Shown: in pieces, positions 26,801 to 34,337 of the stretch
Layout of the letters: each line of letters begins with the position of its first letter
How positions within the stretch are numbered: position 1 is the first letter of the stretch
Origin: Deltaproteobacteria bacterium
Lineage (GTDB): Bacteria > Myxococcota > XYA12-FULL-58-9 > JABJBS01
Direction of reading: 5' to 3'
Assembly: GCA_018668695.1 (NCBI GenBank)
Contig: JABJBS010000409.1
Span: 1-37,122 of the forward strand
DNA length: 37,122 nt
Made by a program: the position numbers and the translations under genes
Notes under the pieces: generated by a model
The model's database searches: none
Told to the model about the DNA's origin: nothing
What the model saw: the letters and a program-made list of their open reading frames with translations, nothing else

Positions 26801-28808
26801 GAATTTTACCGAGTGCCATGCATGCCGTGAACCTGCGGGAGTCTTCTGGAGGAAGTACCTCCAATACATTTTCATAGAGGTATGCGGCTCGGTTAATGTT
26901 TAGGTTTTCTTGTGCGGCTATAGCGCCCGCGAGCAGGGAGTTGGCGGCAAGATCTTGGTCACCAACTTGGACCAGAAGAAGGCCCAGTTCTGCCTCAACC
27001 GGGAATCTTTCCAGTTGAGCTTTAAGTTGCTCAATGACGTAACTTTTATCATTTGTATCAGCAAGCCCAGCCAGATGATGGCGCAAGCCTTCACCGGCGA
27101 TGCTCACAGCTGGTCCTTGAGAACTTCTCTGGCGGCTAAGTACTTTAGCTTGCAGGAGCGTTTCGATGTCGCGATTGGAGACTGCTCTAGATTCTTGAAC
27201 CCACCAGGCTTGAGGTGATGGTTGCGGTGCCAGCGAGATTCGAAGAGCCAATTGCCGGGCGGCGGGTTCGAGGATGGCAATGCGTTCACTGAGCTGTTCT
27301 GAAGGTGGCAGCACGAGATCTGTGCGCGAGGATGCTTTGAGTAATTCGCGCCCGGGTAGTTTTTTAAGAATCCGCTCGATCTGTGTCGGTTGCCCTGCCG
27401 TCGCCTCGAAGACAGCCTGAGCGACTTTTACATCGTCTGGTCGCAGGGGGCGCCGAGCAGCGATCATGGCCGCCACATTTTGCTGATTGAGGTTTGGAAT
27501 ACTCAGTGATGCTTGTGGAGCGGCTTTGGCATCCGTTTGCCGGTTTTGAGGCGCCGTGGTTTGAATCCAGACGAGACCTTTTGGAAAGCCCCGACGGCTT
27601 AGAAAGCTTGCGAATTCGAAGAGTGGTGATTCTGCCGGTACATCATCAAAAAGCAGCGCCGTAGGGCGTTGTTTACTGATTTTCTCGAGGCCTAGAGCAA
27701 GTTCAGAAAACCGTTGCCATTTTACCGTGGTTGCATCATCGATTGGCTTCTTGGTTTTTTGGGGTTCACCATGAGAGCAGAGCCTCCAGAGTTCACCGAG
27801 ATTACCGCGGCCCGCGGGACGAACGCCGCCAGGTACATCAAAGCCATTTAGAAAAGCTGTTCCTGCAGCCCACTGAGCTAAACTGGTTTTACCGCCGCCG
27901 CTTTCGCCCTCCAGCGTCAGCCCGGCTCCCTCTTTAGTCCCTGATTGAAGGGCTTCTTGGATTGCATTTTTGATTTGGGCTTGTCCCACCGGGGCACCAC
28001 ATATGCCTGTGTCTTGAAGAGCTTCGAGTGCGTCCTGACTTTGTTCAGCTGCGTGGAGCATTAAGAGCTCAAACACTTGGGCGGCCTTGGGCCGTTTGCT
28101 GGGCTCTGGGTGACTCATGGCTTTGAGTTCATTTGTAAAACGGCTGCTTGAAATCGAGTGACCAAGTCCAGAGGGAAGGGGCTCACCGAGGCTAAGAGTC
28201 AACGTGGCGGCCAAGCTGTAGATGTCGGATGCCAAAGAAGCTTGGCCGTTGAGGGCTTCAGGCGCCATAAACCGAGGCGTCCCTCCCTGATTGCCTTGGT
28301 GATTGGTACGCGTGGCCAATCCAAAGTCGATAAGCACAGCGTGCGGGCCAAGGGGAGTTTCCCGTACGAGAATGTTGTCGGGTTTAATGTCGCCGTGGCG
28401 GATATTGTAGGTGCTAAGAGCGGCCAACGCGGCTGCAATTTGCGCTCCGACTACCGCGATTTGGGAGGGCAGAGCTTGAGTGGCCCATGTGGTTAAGGGG
28501 CTACCCTCGGCGAGAGATTCGACCAAACAAAGTCTTTCCGCGAGGCTTTGATTGGCCCGATCAATATTAAAAACCTCAAAAACTTCAACGATATGCGGAT
28601 GTCGTAATCCACAGAGTAGGCCAAACTCTCTGCGAAGATGCATGGCCGACACGGGGCTTGAGACTCGCTGAATTTTGAGAACGACGTCCTCACCGGGCCT
28701 CCATGTATCGGTCGCGCGATAAGCTTGCGCACTCTCGCCTTCGCCCAAAAGGGCATGAGGGCGGTAGCGGCCACCGAGTAAATCAGGAAGAGAGGTAAGA
28801 TCTGCCAT
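23892..28808 (-). CDS. Ser/Thr kinase - P-loop ATPase - TPR - GAF - sigma-54 activator - Fis HTH megaprotein
   Basis: A 1638-residue soluble protein in one intact frame. Residues 12-265 are a Ser/Thr kinase with Lys45 (VLKI), HGDIKPDN (Asp140) and DFG (Asp161) all present. A STAND/AAA-16-like ATPase follows with Walker A GESGGGKTS (301-309). About 600-1100 is helical with TPR-like repeats. A GAF domain (~1125-1275) and a coiled coil (~1280-1320) precede a sigma-54 AAA+ domain: Walker A GESGTGKE (~1356), GSFTGA (~1406; consensus GAFTGA), GTLFLDEVGEMP, and the WPGNIRELENEV region. The C-terminal ~45 residues are a Fis-type helix-turn-helix. No receiver domain is present, so input probably enters via kinase, TPR or GAF. 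Transcribed away from tRNA-Met. Confidence 0.92.
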   Translation of the reverse strand: MADLTSLPDLLGGRYRPHALLGEGESAQAYRATDTWRPGEDVVLKIQRVSSPVSAMHLRREFGLLCGLRHPHIVEVFEVFNIDRANQSLAERLCLVESLAEGSPLTTWATQALPSQIAVVGAQIAAALAALSTYNIRHGDIKPDNILVRETPLGPHAVLIDFGLATRTNHQGNQGGTPRFMAPEALNGQASLASDIYSLAATLTLSLGEPLPSGLGHSISSSRFTNELKAMSHPEPSKRPKAAQVFELLMLHAAEQSQDALEALQDTGICGAPVGQAQIKNAIQEALQSGTKEGAGLTLEGESGGGKTSLAQWAAGTAFLNGFDVPGGVRPAGRGNLGELWRLCSHGEPQKTKKPIDDATTVKWQRFSELALGLEKISKQRPTALLFDDVPAESPLFEFASFLSRRGFPKGLVWIQTTAPQNRQTDAKAAPQASLSIPNLNQQNVAAMIAARRPLRPDDVKVAQAVFEATAGQPTQIERILKKLPGRELLKASSRTDLVLPPSEQLSERIAILEPAARQLALRISLAPQPSPQAWWVQESRAVSNRDIETLLQAKVLSRQRSSQGPAVSIAGEGLRHHLAGLADTNDKSYVIEQLKAQLERFPVEAELGLLLVQVGDQDLAANSLLAGAIAAQENLNINRAAYLYENVLEVLPPEDSRRFTACMALGKILVARGQHQDAIVVFQESGSHPTALLELASAHLLAGKYEEAVTAAEPLLAQEIPQRDLAEVITARSLLLGAKLEESGAVIQTAISRGQPHPLAPRLMATRGLIAYYRGQMDDARKDIESAYQSAHGLQDPENLDLIRATLAMLLHKSGDPSGALTLYEQSLQAARKDHHLPRQVVRLTNLAVFKHETGHFEHAVKLYREAAEIAFAIDGTKEQVRIGVTRGNLLFFLGEIEQAHQLISKATKLAQEQSMHTEWAYLLVLGAEVEVARGNPQITGEALDLAIEKFEAAGNQAGKIEAIGAQTQALLAQNQFEQARELAQQTVQEALGIKRERIAAQAGVWLALAHLPKDSPVESGILEVNKAILLAEKLAEPDILWPLYLVACQLYARRQDTQKAAQLYEKGRAAAGLAFSRISGRFEITYAQVWHRLHLWRYLQGDMDFTPGHSSKTVDRILAINRALSRDHDPERLLDRIIDAAITLSGAERGFIILQDSSSSDGLSMRAARNMEQEAPEGDEQTFSHSIAIKVMEEGNLINTVNAQGDERFSEHRSVHSLNLKSVLCIPLQAPPHTVGALYLDHRHRVNAFSDVDSSMIGAFADQAAIALSNAQLVSNLRNHSEELESTRAEVEELNQRLAQELKAQAAELDAVRKNRTEITSSEPMQHGMIGTSSPMLQVFKIINRVSDKDVPVTILGESGTGKELVARAIHAASPRKGQFVSVNCGAISPGLWESELFGHEKGSFTGAVRAKPGLFEIADKGTLFLDEVGEMPLEVQVKLLRVLQQKELRRVGGTRTLTTDARVICATNRNLEDMVREATFREDLWYRLNVVEVHLAPLRKRKEDTNLLLDHFLAKHGGRTPPAFTRRARAMLLDYAWPGNIRELENEVQRACALAEGDIIPDDLSGKIKKMNPKAQAPMSFGGNLKDQVAQFESSVIRESLVEVDGKVAAAAKNLGLTRAGLYKKINKYDIDVNK

Positions 28809-28904
28809 AGACTCACAAAGTTTCTCGATACTTAGTAAATGTCCAGTGTTGAGACTCTTAAAGCGAAATTGGTGCGTTCATTGATAAATATGGGCTTTGA
28901 TCGC

Positions 28905-28920
28905 GTGAAAATTGTTTCAC
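28905..28920. promoter_or_regulatory. Palindrome between the kinase/sigma-54 gene and tRNA-Met
   Basis: GTGAAA (28905-28910) and TTTCAC (28915-28920) are perfect 6-bp arms around ATTG. It lies 97 nt upstream of the leftward kinase/activator gene and 13 nt before the tRNA -35 box, so it could be an operator for either. The binding protein is unknown. Confidence 0.35.
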
Positions 28921-28933
28921 TTCTTGGGTTTAC

Positions 28934-28961
28934 TTGACACTTCCGCCCCCGAGTCTGTAAG
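28934..28961 (+). promoter_or_regulatory. Promoter of tRNA-Met
   Basis: TTGACA (28934-28939) matches the -35 consensus exactly and TGTAAG (28956-28961) is a 4-of-6 match to the -10, with a 16-nt spacer. The GC-rich stretch that follows the -10 is a possible stringent-control discriminator. The tRNA begins 12 nt after the -10. Confidence 0.65.
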
Positions 28962-28973
28962 AAGGCCGCCGAT

Positions 28974-29050
28974 GCTGATGTAGCTCAGATGGCTAGAGCA
29001 TACGGCTCATAACCGTAGTGTCCGGGGTTCGATTCCCTGCATCAGCACCA
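28974..29050 (+). tRNA. tRNA-Met (anticodon CAT), elongator type
   Basis: A complete cloverleaf: acceptor stem GCTGATG/CATCAGC, T8-A9, D stem GCTC/GAGC, anticodon stem TACGG/CCGTA with loop CTCATAA (anticodon CAT at 29008-29010), variable GTGTC, T stem CGGGG/CCCTG with one G-T pair and loop TTCGATT, discriminator A and an encoded CCA (29048-29050). The first acceptor pair is G-C and the anticodon stem lacks the three GC pairs of initiators, so it is elongator Met; a lysidine-modified Ile tRNA cannot be fully excluded. Confidence 0.95.
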
Positions 29051-29277
29051 TCCTTTCTCTTTTGATTCCCAAACAAACTCATACAGATTCAAGCTCATTT
29101 CGACGAAGCGCCGCTCGATGGCATTATTGTGCGTCTTTGAACTCGTAAAATAAGTGGTTTCAGTAGAAATGGTAATGGCTATTCACCAGCTTCTTGGAGT
29201 AAGGCTTACCGAACATTGGGCCTCATGGGCTCAGTGTAGCTTCTAAAGTAGGGGCTTTTTAGGAGGGGGAAGCAAAG
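29051..29277. other. Gene-free stretch between tRNA-Met and the metallophosphoesterase gene
   Basis: About 227 nt with no credible reading frame or strong hairpin. A good ribosome site (AGGAGGGGG, 29261-29269) belongs to the downstream gene. A promoter for that gene is expected here but I could not single one out. Confidence 0.6.
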
Positions 29278-30324
29278 ATGTTTCAACGTTTTGTACTCTT
29301 GTTTTTAACTGTTGGTTTGTTGAGTTCCAATGCTCAGGCAAAAAACTGGGACACCTTTGAGGTCTGGCAAGATTATCTTTCGCGTCACCGAACGGAATGT
29401 TTTCCTCCTTTTGCAAAGCTACGAAAAAAGCCGAAACTTAAAATAGGTAAAAGCGTTTACCGTTTAGAGGGCACGAAGCTTGTTGAAGTTAAGCCACGCC
29501 GCAGAGCGCAAACGCGTGTCGGTGTGATTTCAGCTCCCAAAGATGGAACACGTTTAACTCTAAGCAATATCGAAAACTTCGTCGCCGCGTTTAAAGCAAA
29601 GAAAGTGCACTGGATAGTCGCCAATGGCGACCTGGCTTACGATTCGAAAGGTTTGCCCGCTGTATTGGAGATTCTAGGTAAGAGTGGGGTGCCGGTATTT
29701 GTAAGCATTGGCAATGGAGAATCTGTAGCGCCTTTCAATGACCACGTGTTGGCGGCGATGGAAAAATATTCGAACCTTTTCAATGCTAATTTCATTCGGC
29801 TTGTGGAAGGTGCGGGGGTGACCATGCTGACGATGCCAGGGTATTACGACCCTGCCTATATTCATCCAGAAGATGGCTGCAAGTATACGCGTAAAAACCT
29901 TCAAAAGCTTTCACTCTTAGCAAGGGCAAGTAAAAGCAAGAAACTGCTCTTGGTGTCGCACGGGCCTCCTAAGGGGCAAGGCAAGAATAGTTTAGATGTG
30001 ATTCACGATGGCACGAATGTTGGTGATGGAATGCTCAACACCATGATGGCCAAAGACAAAATCTCTTTTGGCATATTCGGTCATATCTTGGAGTCGGGCG
30101 GACGCGGTGTGAATGCACAGAATGAGGCTGTGAAGCCAGGCGTGAAGAGTCCTAGCTTGATGGTCAATGTGGGCTCTGCCAGCGCGATTCCTTGGAAAAT
30201 GCTCGATGGTAGCTCAGCTGAAGGTATGGCTATGGTCGTGACGGTTGGACGAGCGGGCGCAAGCTATGAAGTCTTAACTGCCGCTAAGGCAGTTGCTGTG
30301 AAGCGTAAGGCAGGTGTCAAATGA
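29278..30324 (+). CDS. Secreted calcineurin-like metallophosphoesterase with a degenerate active site
   Basis: A 348-residue exported protein: signal peptide to about residue 22 (VGLLSSNAQA), then a metallophosphoesterase-like fold. Recognisable family stations are VGVISAPKDG, VANGDLAYDS, SIGNGESV, LLVSHGPPKGQG and FGIFGHILESGG. The first motif has lost the DxH metal ligands (reads S-A-P) and the GNHE motif reads GNGE, so the usual two-metal site looks incomplete. It may bind nucleotides or phosphates without hydrolysis, or use altered ligands. A strong AGGAGG-type site precedes the ATG. Its stop overlaps the start of a TPR lipoprotein by ATGA. Confidence 0.75.
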   Translation: MFQRFVLLFLTVGLLSSNAQAKNWDTFEVWQDYLSRHRTECFPPFAKLRKKPKLKIGKSVYRLEGTKLVEVKPRRRAQTRVGVISAPKDGTRLTLSNIENFVAAFKAKKVHWIVANGDLAYDSKGLPAVLEILGKSGVPVFVSIGNGESVAPFNDHVLAAMEKYSNLFNANFIRLVEGAGVTMLTMPGYYDPAYIHPEDGCKYTRKNLQKLSLLARASKSKKLLLVSHGPPKGQGKNSLDVIHDGTNVGDGMLNTMMAKDKISFGIFGHILESGGRGVNAQNEAVKPGVKSPSLMVNVGSASAIPWKMLDGSSAEGMAMVVTVGRAGASYEVLTAAKAVAVKRKAGVK

Positions 30325-31529
30325 AGAATTTAGTATTGGTGAGATTTACGGGAACACTGTTTTGCTTGTCGCTCTTGGTGGCTTGTGTGCCAAGGACAGC
30401 TCCAGCACCCCAATTGGCTTCGGCCTCCGCAACGGCAGATGAGACTCCGAAGAAACTCGAACTTGGCGCAACGGTAATCGGTATTGCGCCAGACTCATGC
30501 ACTGGAAAAGGAACTTACACTGCAGCCGAGCTTGCTGAAGTTGGAACCGAGGCCTTTACCGCGCGCGATTGGCAAAAAGCTTCTTTCTGTTATCAGCTTT
30601 TTACCAAGTCCTACGAGAAGCATGCCGACTTCAGTATCGCGGTTTATAATCTGGGCTTGGTGCAGATGCAGTTGAAAGAGTTTGAAAAAGCTCAAAAGAA
30701 CTTTCAAAAGCTTCTTAGAGATTTCCCGGGCCATAAGTTCACAGCCGATGCTCGCCTGTTTTTAGGGAAAGCTTTTCTAGAGCAAGGCAATCATAAGATG
30801 GCGATGCAGATATTGCGCAACATCGCTTATACGCCAGACATTGATTGGTACGACAAAGTTGAAGCCTTCACGCAGATGGGGCGAAGTGAGCTGGCACAAA
30901 AAGACTTTACGTTAGCTGAGGAATATTTTTGGCAAGCTTACCATGCTTATCGTAAAGGTGACCGTGAAGAGGGCTATGCCGATCCCTATGGTCTGGCTCA
31001 GATTCATTACAACCGAACATTGATTAAAGAAATCTTGATGCAAGATGCGGTGATTGAATCGCCTAAAGATGAAAGCGAAGAAGAGAAGCAGCGGGTGTTC
31101 GATAGTCTGGAAAGAAAAGCGAAGTGGTTATTGGACGCACAGAAGGGCTACTTGCAAGTTATTCGGACGGGTCACGCGTATTGGGCTACGGCCGCGGGCT
31201 ACAAAATAGGTGCCCTCTATGAGCGGCTCTACGAAGAGATTGTAAAGGTCCCGTCGCCTCCTGGGATTACAGAGCAAGAAAAAGTCATCTACCAGGATGA
31301 GTTGATCAAGAAGGTCTCCGTTTTACTGCGCAAGTCGTTAACGGCCTTTCGTAAGGTCTGTAAGGTTGCCAAGCGTATCGAAGTTAAAAATGAGTGGGTT
31401 GTGAAAAGCCAAGCCAGCATGGAGCGGCTACTCGAGGTTCTCACAAAGACCGGCCATTTGAAGCCGCCGAAAGAAACGAAGCCCAAAGGGGAGCCGGTAA
31501 AGGCCGAAGAGGTAAAGCCAGCCAGTTAA
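30321..31529 (+). CDS. TPR-repeat lipoprotein
   Basis: A 402-residue lipoprotein with signal peptide and lipobox LLVAC. Residues about 80-220 form consecutive TPR-like helical pairs, for example ARDWQKASFCYQLFTKSYEKH, FSIAVYNLGLVQMQLKEFEKAQKNFQKLLRDFPGH and ADARLFLGKAFLEQGNHKMAMQIL. The C-terminal half is helical and charged, ending in a Lys/Pro/Glu tail. It resembles the periplasmic adaptor lipoproteins common in Myxococcota that support envelope or motility complexes, but no named family is evident. The ATGA overlap with the metallophosphoesterase gene points to a shared product complex in the periplasm. Confidence 0.8.
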   Translation: MKNLVLVRFTGTLFCLSLLVACVPRTAPAPQLASASATADETPKKLELGATVIGIAPDSCTGKGTYTAAELAEVGTEAFTARDWQKASFCYQLFTKSYEKHADFSIAVYNLGLVQMQLKEFEKAQKNFQKLLRDFPGHKFTADARLFLGKAFLEQGNHKMAMQILRNIAYTPDIDWYDKVEAFTQMGRSELAQKDFTLAEEYFWQAYHAYRKGDREEGYADPYGLAQIHYNRTLIKEILMQDAVIESPKDESEEEKQRVFDSLERKAKWLLDAQKGYLQVIRTGHAYWATAAGYKIGALYERLYEEIVKVPSPPGITEQEKVIYQDELIKKVSVLLRKSLTAFRKVCKVAKRIEVKNEWVVKSQASMERLLEVLTKTGHLKPPKETKPKGEPVKAEEVKPAS

Positions 31530-31550
31530 ACGCCCTGGTTTTAAGAGCAC

Positions 31551-32645
31551 CTAAATGGTGTTGAGACCGCGCATTCCTTGGCCGCCGTATCCCATATAAG
31601 CCGGTGGCTTGGTTTGCAGGATGTCCTCGATGGCGCTCATATGGTCATCGGTCAATTTTTCCAGCACCGCAAGACACCCCAGGTTTTCCTCAAGTTGTTC
31701 CGGCTTGGTGGCACCAAGTAAAACTGTGGATACGTTTTTGTTTTTAATACACCAGGCGAGAGCCAGCTGGGTCATACTGCAGCTAAGCTTGTTCGATGCA
31801 TAATCCGTAAGCTTTCGTATTTTCTCAATTGTACCTTTTTCTTTATGAGAATCGAGCATACCGACTAAGAACTCATACCCCTTTTGCGTGAGCCGCGAAC
31901 CTTCTGGGATTCCGTCATTGTATTTCCCCGTGAGAATGCCTGAAGCAAGTGGGCTCCATATGGTTGTCCCAATTTGATACGGCGAGGCATAGAGTGGGTG
32001 GTATTCACTCTCTACCCGTGCTCGGCTGAGCATATTGTATTGAGGCTGCTCAAATTGTGGGGGCTCTAAACCAAGGCTACGGGCCATCCACACAGCTTCG
32101 GTGATTTGCTGTGCTGACCATTCGCTTGTACCCCAAGCCGTTGCACGCCCACTGCGAACCATGTCAGTCATGGAGCGAACCACGGTTTCAGTTGGCGTGA
32201 GTGGATCGGGGCGATGACAGAATACAAGGTCTACATAATCAAGTTGCAACCTCTCGAGGGCAGCATCGAGACCCTCTTGGATATGCTTTCTGGATAGCCC
32301 GCGTTCATTGACGCCCGAGCCACCCCACATGATTTTCGTGGTGATAATAACTTCAGAGCGGCGCCATAGGTCGGGATCTTCGTCCCGCAACTGGCTCATC
32401 GCTTCACCCATGACTTCTTCTGCGGCCCCCATGGGGTTCCCATAGGTCTCGGCATTATCGAATAAGTTGATGCCACTCTTACGAGCGACAGACATGCATT
32501 TTTTCGCCATGGCCACGCCGTCGTCTTCAGTGAGACCATCTTTAACGCCGTAGGTTGCCCAAAATCCGAAAGAAAGAACGGACACTTGCAGCCCGGTGGT
32601 TCCAAGCATGCGGTAATACATTTCAGGGGGATTTTCTTGAGACAT
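31551..32645 (-). CDS. Aldo/keto reductase (Kv-beta/YghZ-like)
   Basis: A 364-residue NADPH-dependent aldo/keto reductase. YYRMLGTTGLQVSVLSFGFW begins the TIM barrel; INLFDNAETYGNPMGAAEEVMG carries the catalytic Asp and Tyr, TTKIMWGG the Lys and VDLVFCHRPDP the His. Later SPLASGILTGKYNDGIPEGSRL and the VLLGATKPEQLEENLG segment are the cofactor-binding signatures of the voltage-gated potassium-channel beta-subunit subfamily. Substrate is unknown, with aldehyde detoxification a common role. Transcribed alone, convergent with the TPR lipoprotein. Confidence 0.9.
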   Translation of the reverse strand: MSQENPPEMYYRMLGTTGLQVSVLSFGFWATYGVKDGLTEDDGVAMAKKCMSVARKSGINLFDNAETYGNPMGAAEEVMGEAMSQLRDEDPDLWRRSEVIITTKIMWGGSGVNERGLSRKHIQEGLDAALERLQLDYVDLVFCHRPDPLTPTETVVRSMTDMVRSGRATAWGTSEWSAQQITEAVWMARSLGLEPPQFEQPQYNMLSRARVESEYHPLYASPYQIGTTIWSPLASGILTGKYNDGIPEGSRLTQKGYEFLVGMLDSHKEKGTIEKIRKLTDYASNKLSCSMTQLALAWCIKNKNVSTVLLGATKPEQLEENLGCLAVLEKLTDDHMSAIEDILQTKPPAYMGYGGQGMRGLNTI

Positions 32646-32726
32646 CTACGGCTCCTGTTTTTTACGGCCCGAAGCCGTATAGGGAAATCTTAGTTAGGTA
32701 AGGATTTCTAGGAATGAGCGTGAAAG

Positions 32727-33050
32727 TCATTCCGGTTCATCGCTTATTTGTTGTGGTTTAACATTTGTCTTGGGCGTGAATACTTCAATAGGCTCGTTGA
32801 AACCTTTGAGGTTTAAGAACCCGGCGCTTGTTAGTTTATCTGGGTGATGGGCTGCAAACCCTCCCGATACGACCAGCGGGGATTGAAGCGAACGGGTCAG
32901 GTTTTCGATACGAGCTGTAAGGTTAACGGCAGGTCCGATAACTGTGAAGTCGAGTCGTTCGACCGCTCCAATATTTCCGTAGAGAAGCTCTGCCGCTGAA
33001 GCTGAAAGACGCTGGAGATTGGAAAGCCAAGTGAGTGCACGGGTGTCCAA
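32727..33050 (-). pseudogene. C-terminal stump of a class III adenylate/guanylate cyclase
   Basis: About 107 residues ending in a normal cyclase C-terminus: LLYGNIGAVERLDFTVIGPAVNLTARIENLTRSL contains the DFTVIG loop and NLTAR motif with the Asn/Arg pair, followed by GFLNLKGFNEPIEVFTP. The first metal-binding part (FxDxxGFT and GDxxMxxF) is missing, and residues before LLYGNIG do not resemble a cyclase. The only start in frame is a TTG, and sequence upstream (33051-33224) shows no continuation. The remaining half could not catalyse alone. It may be a degraded gene or, less likely, a small regulatory half-domain. Confidence 0.65.
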
Positions 33051-33224
33051 GTTAATTTTCCTTATCCATAGCGTCGGGAGGATATAGCTTGCAGGTGAAA
33101 GGGTACCAAATGATAGACTTACACTCCAGGCCGCTTGGGTGCGGGAATACTGGCCGCGTTAGCGTTTGCACTTATGTAAAAAGGCGACGGTTGGGACCAG
33201 GTTAAATGGCGGTAAGGGAACACG

Positions 33225-34127
33225 ATGCAGCGATATATCTTCATGGGCTACTTTTTGGTTTTCATCGTTTTATCGTGGACCGTGGCCGCGTGTAGCCAAA
33301 CCGATACAAACGACTCAGCACAGCATGAACAAGCTGATTCAAGCGATGTCGATGCATCTACGTCCGCAGGAACCGGTGAGACCGATCTACCGGGCGACGA
33401 TGCCGAGCCTGCAGAGCCGGATGACGCAGGCGACCTAAGCGACCCTTCGGACGGCAGCGACTCAGAGCCGAGCGATGAATCCGATCCTGCTGATTGCGAA
33501 CCCAGTGGAGGAGCGATCCCAGGGTTCGGTGACATTACAGGTCTCTGCGGGTTTTTGGAGCCCGAGGTTCGTCAACAACTGGAACCGATGATGGTTATCA
33601 ACGGCATCGATTTCTCGGATGACCCATACGACGAAGAAGATCTACTCCTTTTGACAGAAGGCGGGCAGGAGATCATCGCAGATGGTAATGCCGGTGGCAG
33701 CTCCTTGCTCTCTGAGGTTTTCTCTTTTGAGGTGTTGGCAAGGTGTGAGCAGGCCGAGCTTTTGAAAACCGAGACGGAGATTGTTTACGATGATCCGGCG
33801 GGTAAAAAGACTGACTTATTGGTTCGGGTAGGCCAGTCAGTCCTAGGGGTAAGCGTGACCCGGGCCGTGGGTTTTCCACGAGAGGACCCTTACACTGTTG
33901 AGACGGCGCAAGCTCTTCTTGAACAAAAGCTCTCGGGTGTGAATGCGAGTACCGCCAACATGAGTGACGAAGATATTTGGTCAAAGCAGATATTACACAT
34001 TGTAGCCTATGCTGATGAACACGCCGTCTCGTTGGAAACGGCTTACGACCTCTTATCTGATGAGGTGCGAAACGACACGGTGGTCATTGTGACGGTCTCG
34101 CACGGAGAAGATGGGTTTCTTTACTAA
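33225..34127 (+). CDS. Lipoprotein with acidic linker and a distinctive conserved-looking C-terminal domain
   Basis: A 300-residue lipoprotein: hydrophobic signal FLVFIVLSWTVAAC with lipobox VAAC, then a long Asp/Ser/Glu/Pro-rich linker to about residue 85, then a structured domain. That domain opens with ITGLCGFLEPEV and has LLKTETEIVYDDPAGKKTDLL, LGVSVTRAVGFPRED and AQALLEQKLSGVNAS, ending DTVVIVTVSHG. The spaced Glu, Asp and beta strands loosely recall a restriction-endonuclease-like core, but the usual Lys of the (D/E)xK motif is not seen, so no nuclease activity is claimed. Family not recognised. It diverges from the cyclase remnant. Confidence 0.72.
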   Translation: MQRYIFMGYFLVFIVLSWTVAACSQTDTNDSAQHEQADSSDVDASTSAGTGETDLPGDDAEPAEPDDAGDLSDPSDGSDSEPSDESDPADCEPSGGAIPGFGDITGLCGFLEPEVRQQLEPMMVINGIDFSDDPYDEEDLLLLTEGGQEIIADGNAGGSSLLSEVFSFEVLARCEQAELLKTETEIVYDDPAGKKTDLLVRVGQSVLGVSVTRAVGFPREDPYTVETAQALLEQKLSGVNASTANMSDEDIWSKQILHIVAYADEHAVSLETAYDLLSDEVRNDTVVIVTVSHGEDGFLY

Positions 34128-34337
34128 AGTTTGGACTGAGAGGCCGTCCCTCCTGCGCCGCGTTCTTGAAATGACTGCTTTAAAATATAAAAGCTAATTA
34201 AATCAGCTAATTATACACTAAAGTGGCTTGGGTAGAGCGACTCTCTTTTGGGGTTACCCAAAGCGGTGAATTCATCGGTTCTATTTGCTTTTCCAGGGGC
34301 TCTGGTCGCGGTGCCCGCGTTGGTCTAAGCTGCAGAT
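34128..34337. other. Intergenic stretch with a 9-bp direct repeat
   Basis: About 210 nt with no credible gene. It contains two direct copies of AGCTAATTA (34192-34200 and 34205-34213, 13 nt apart), each holding the palindrome TAATTA. They lie well upstream of the next lipoprotein start and could be a regulator site, or chance in an AT-rich spot. Confidence 0.4.

Noticed and set aside
28974-29050. Initiator tRNA-fMet
   Set aside because: It has a paired first acceptor position and no run of three GC pairs in the anticodon stem.
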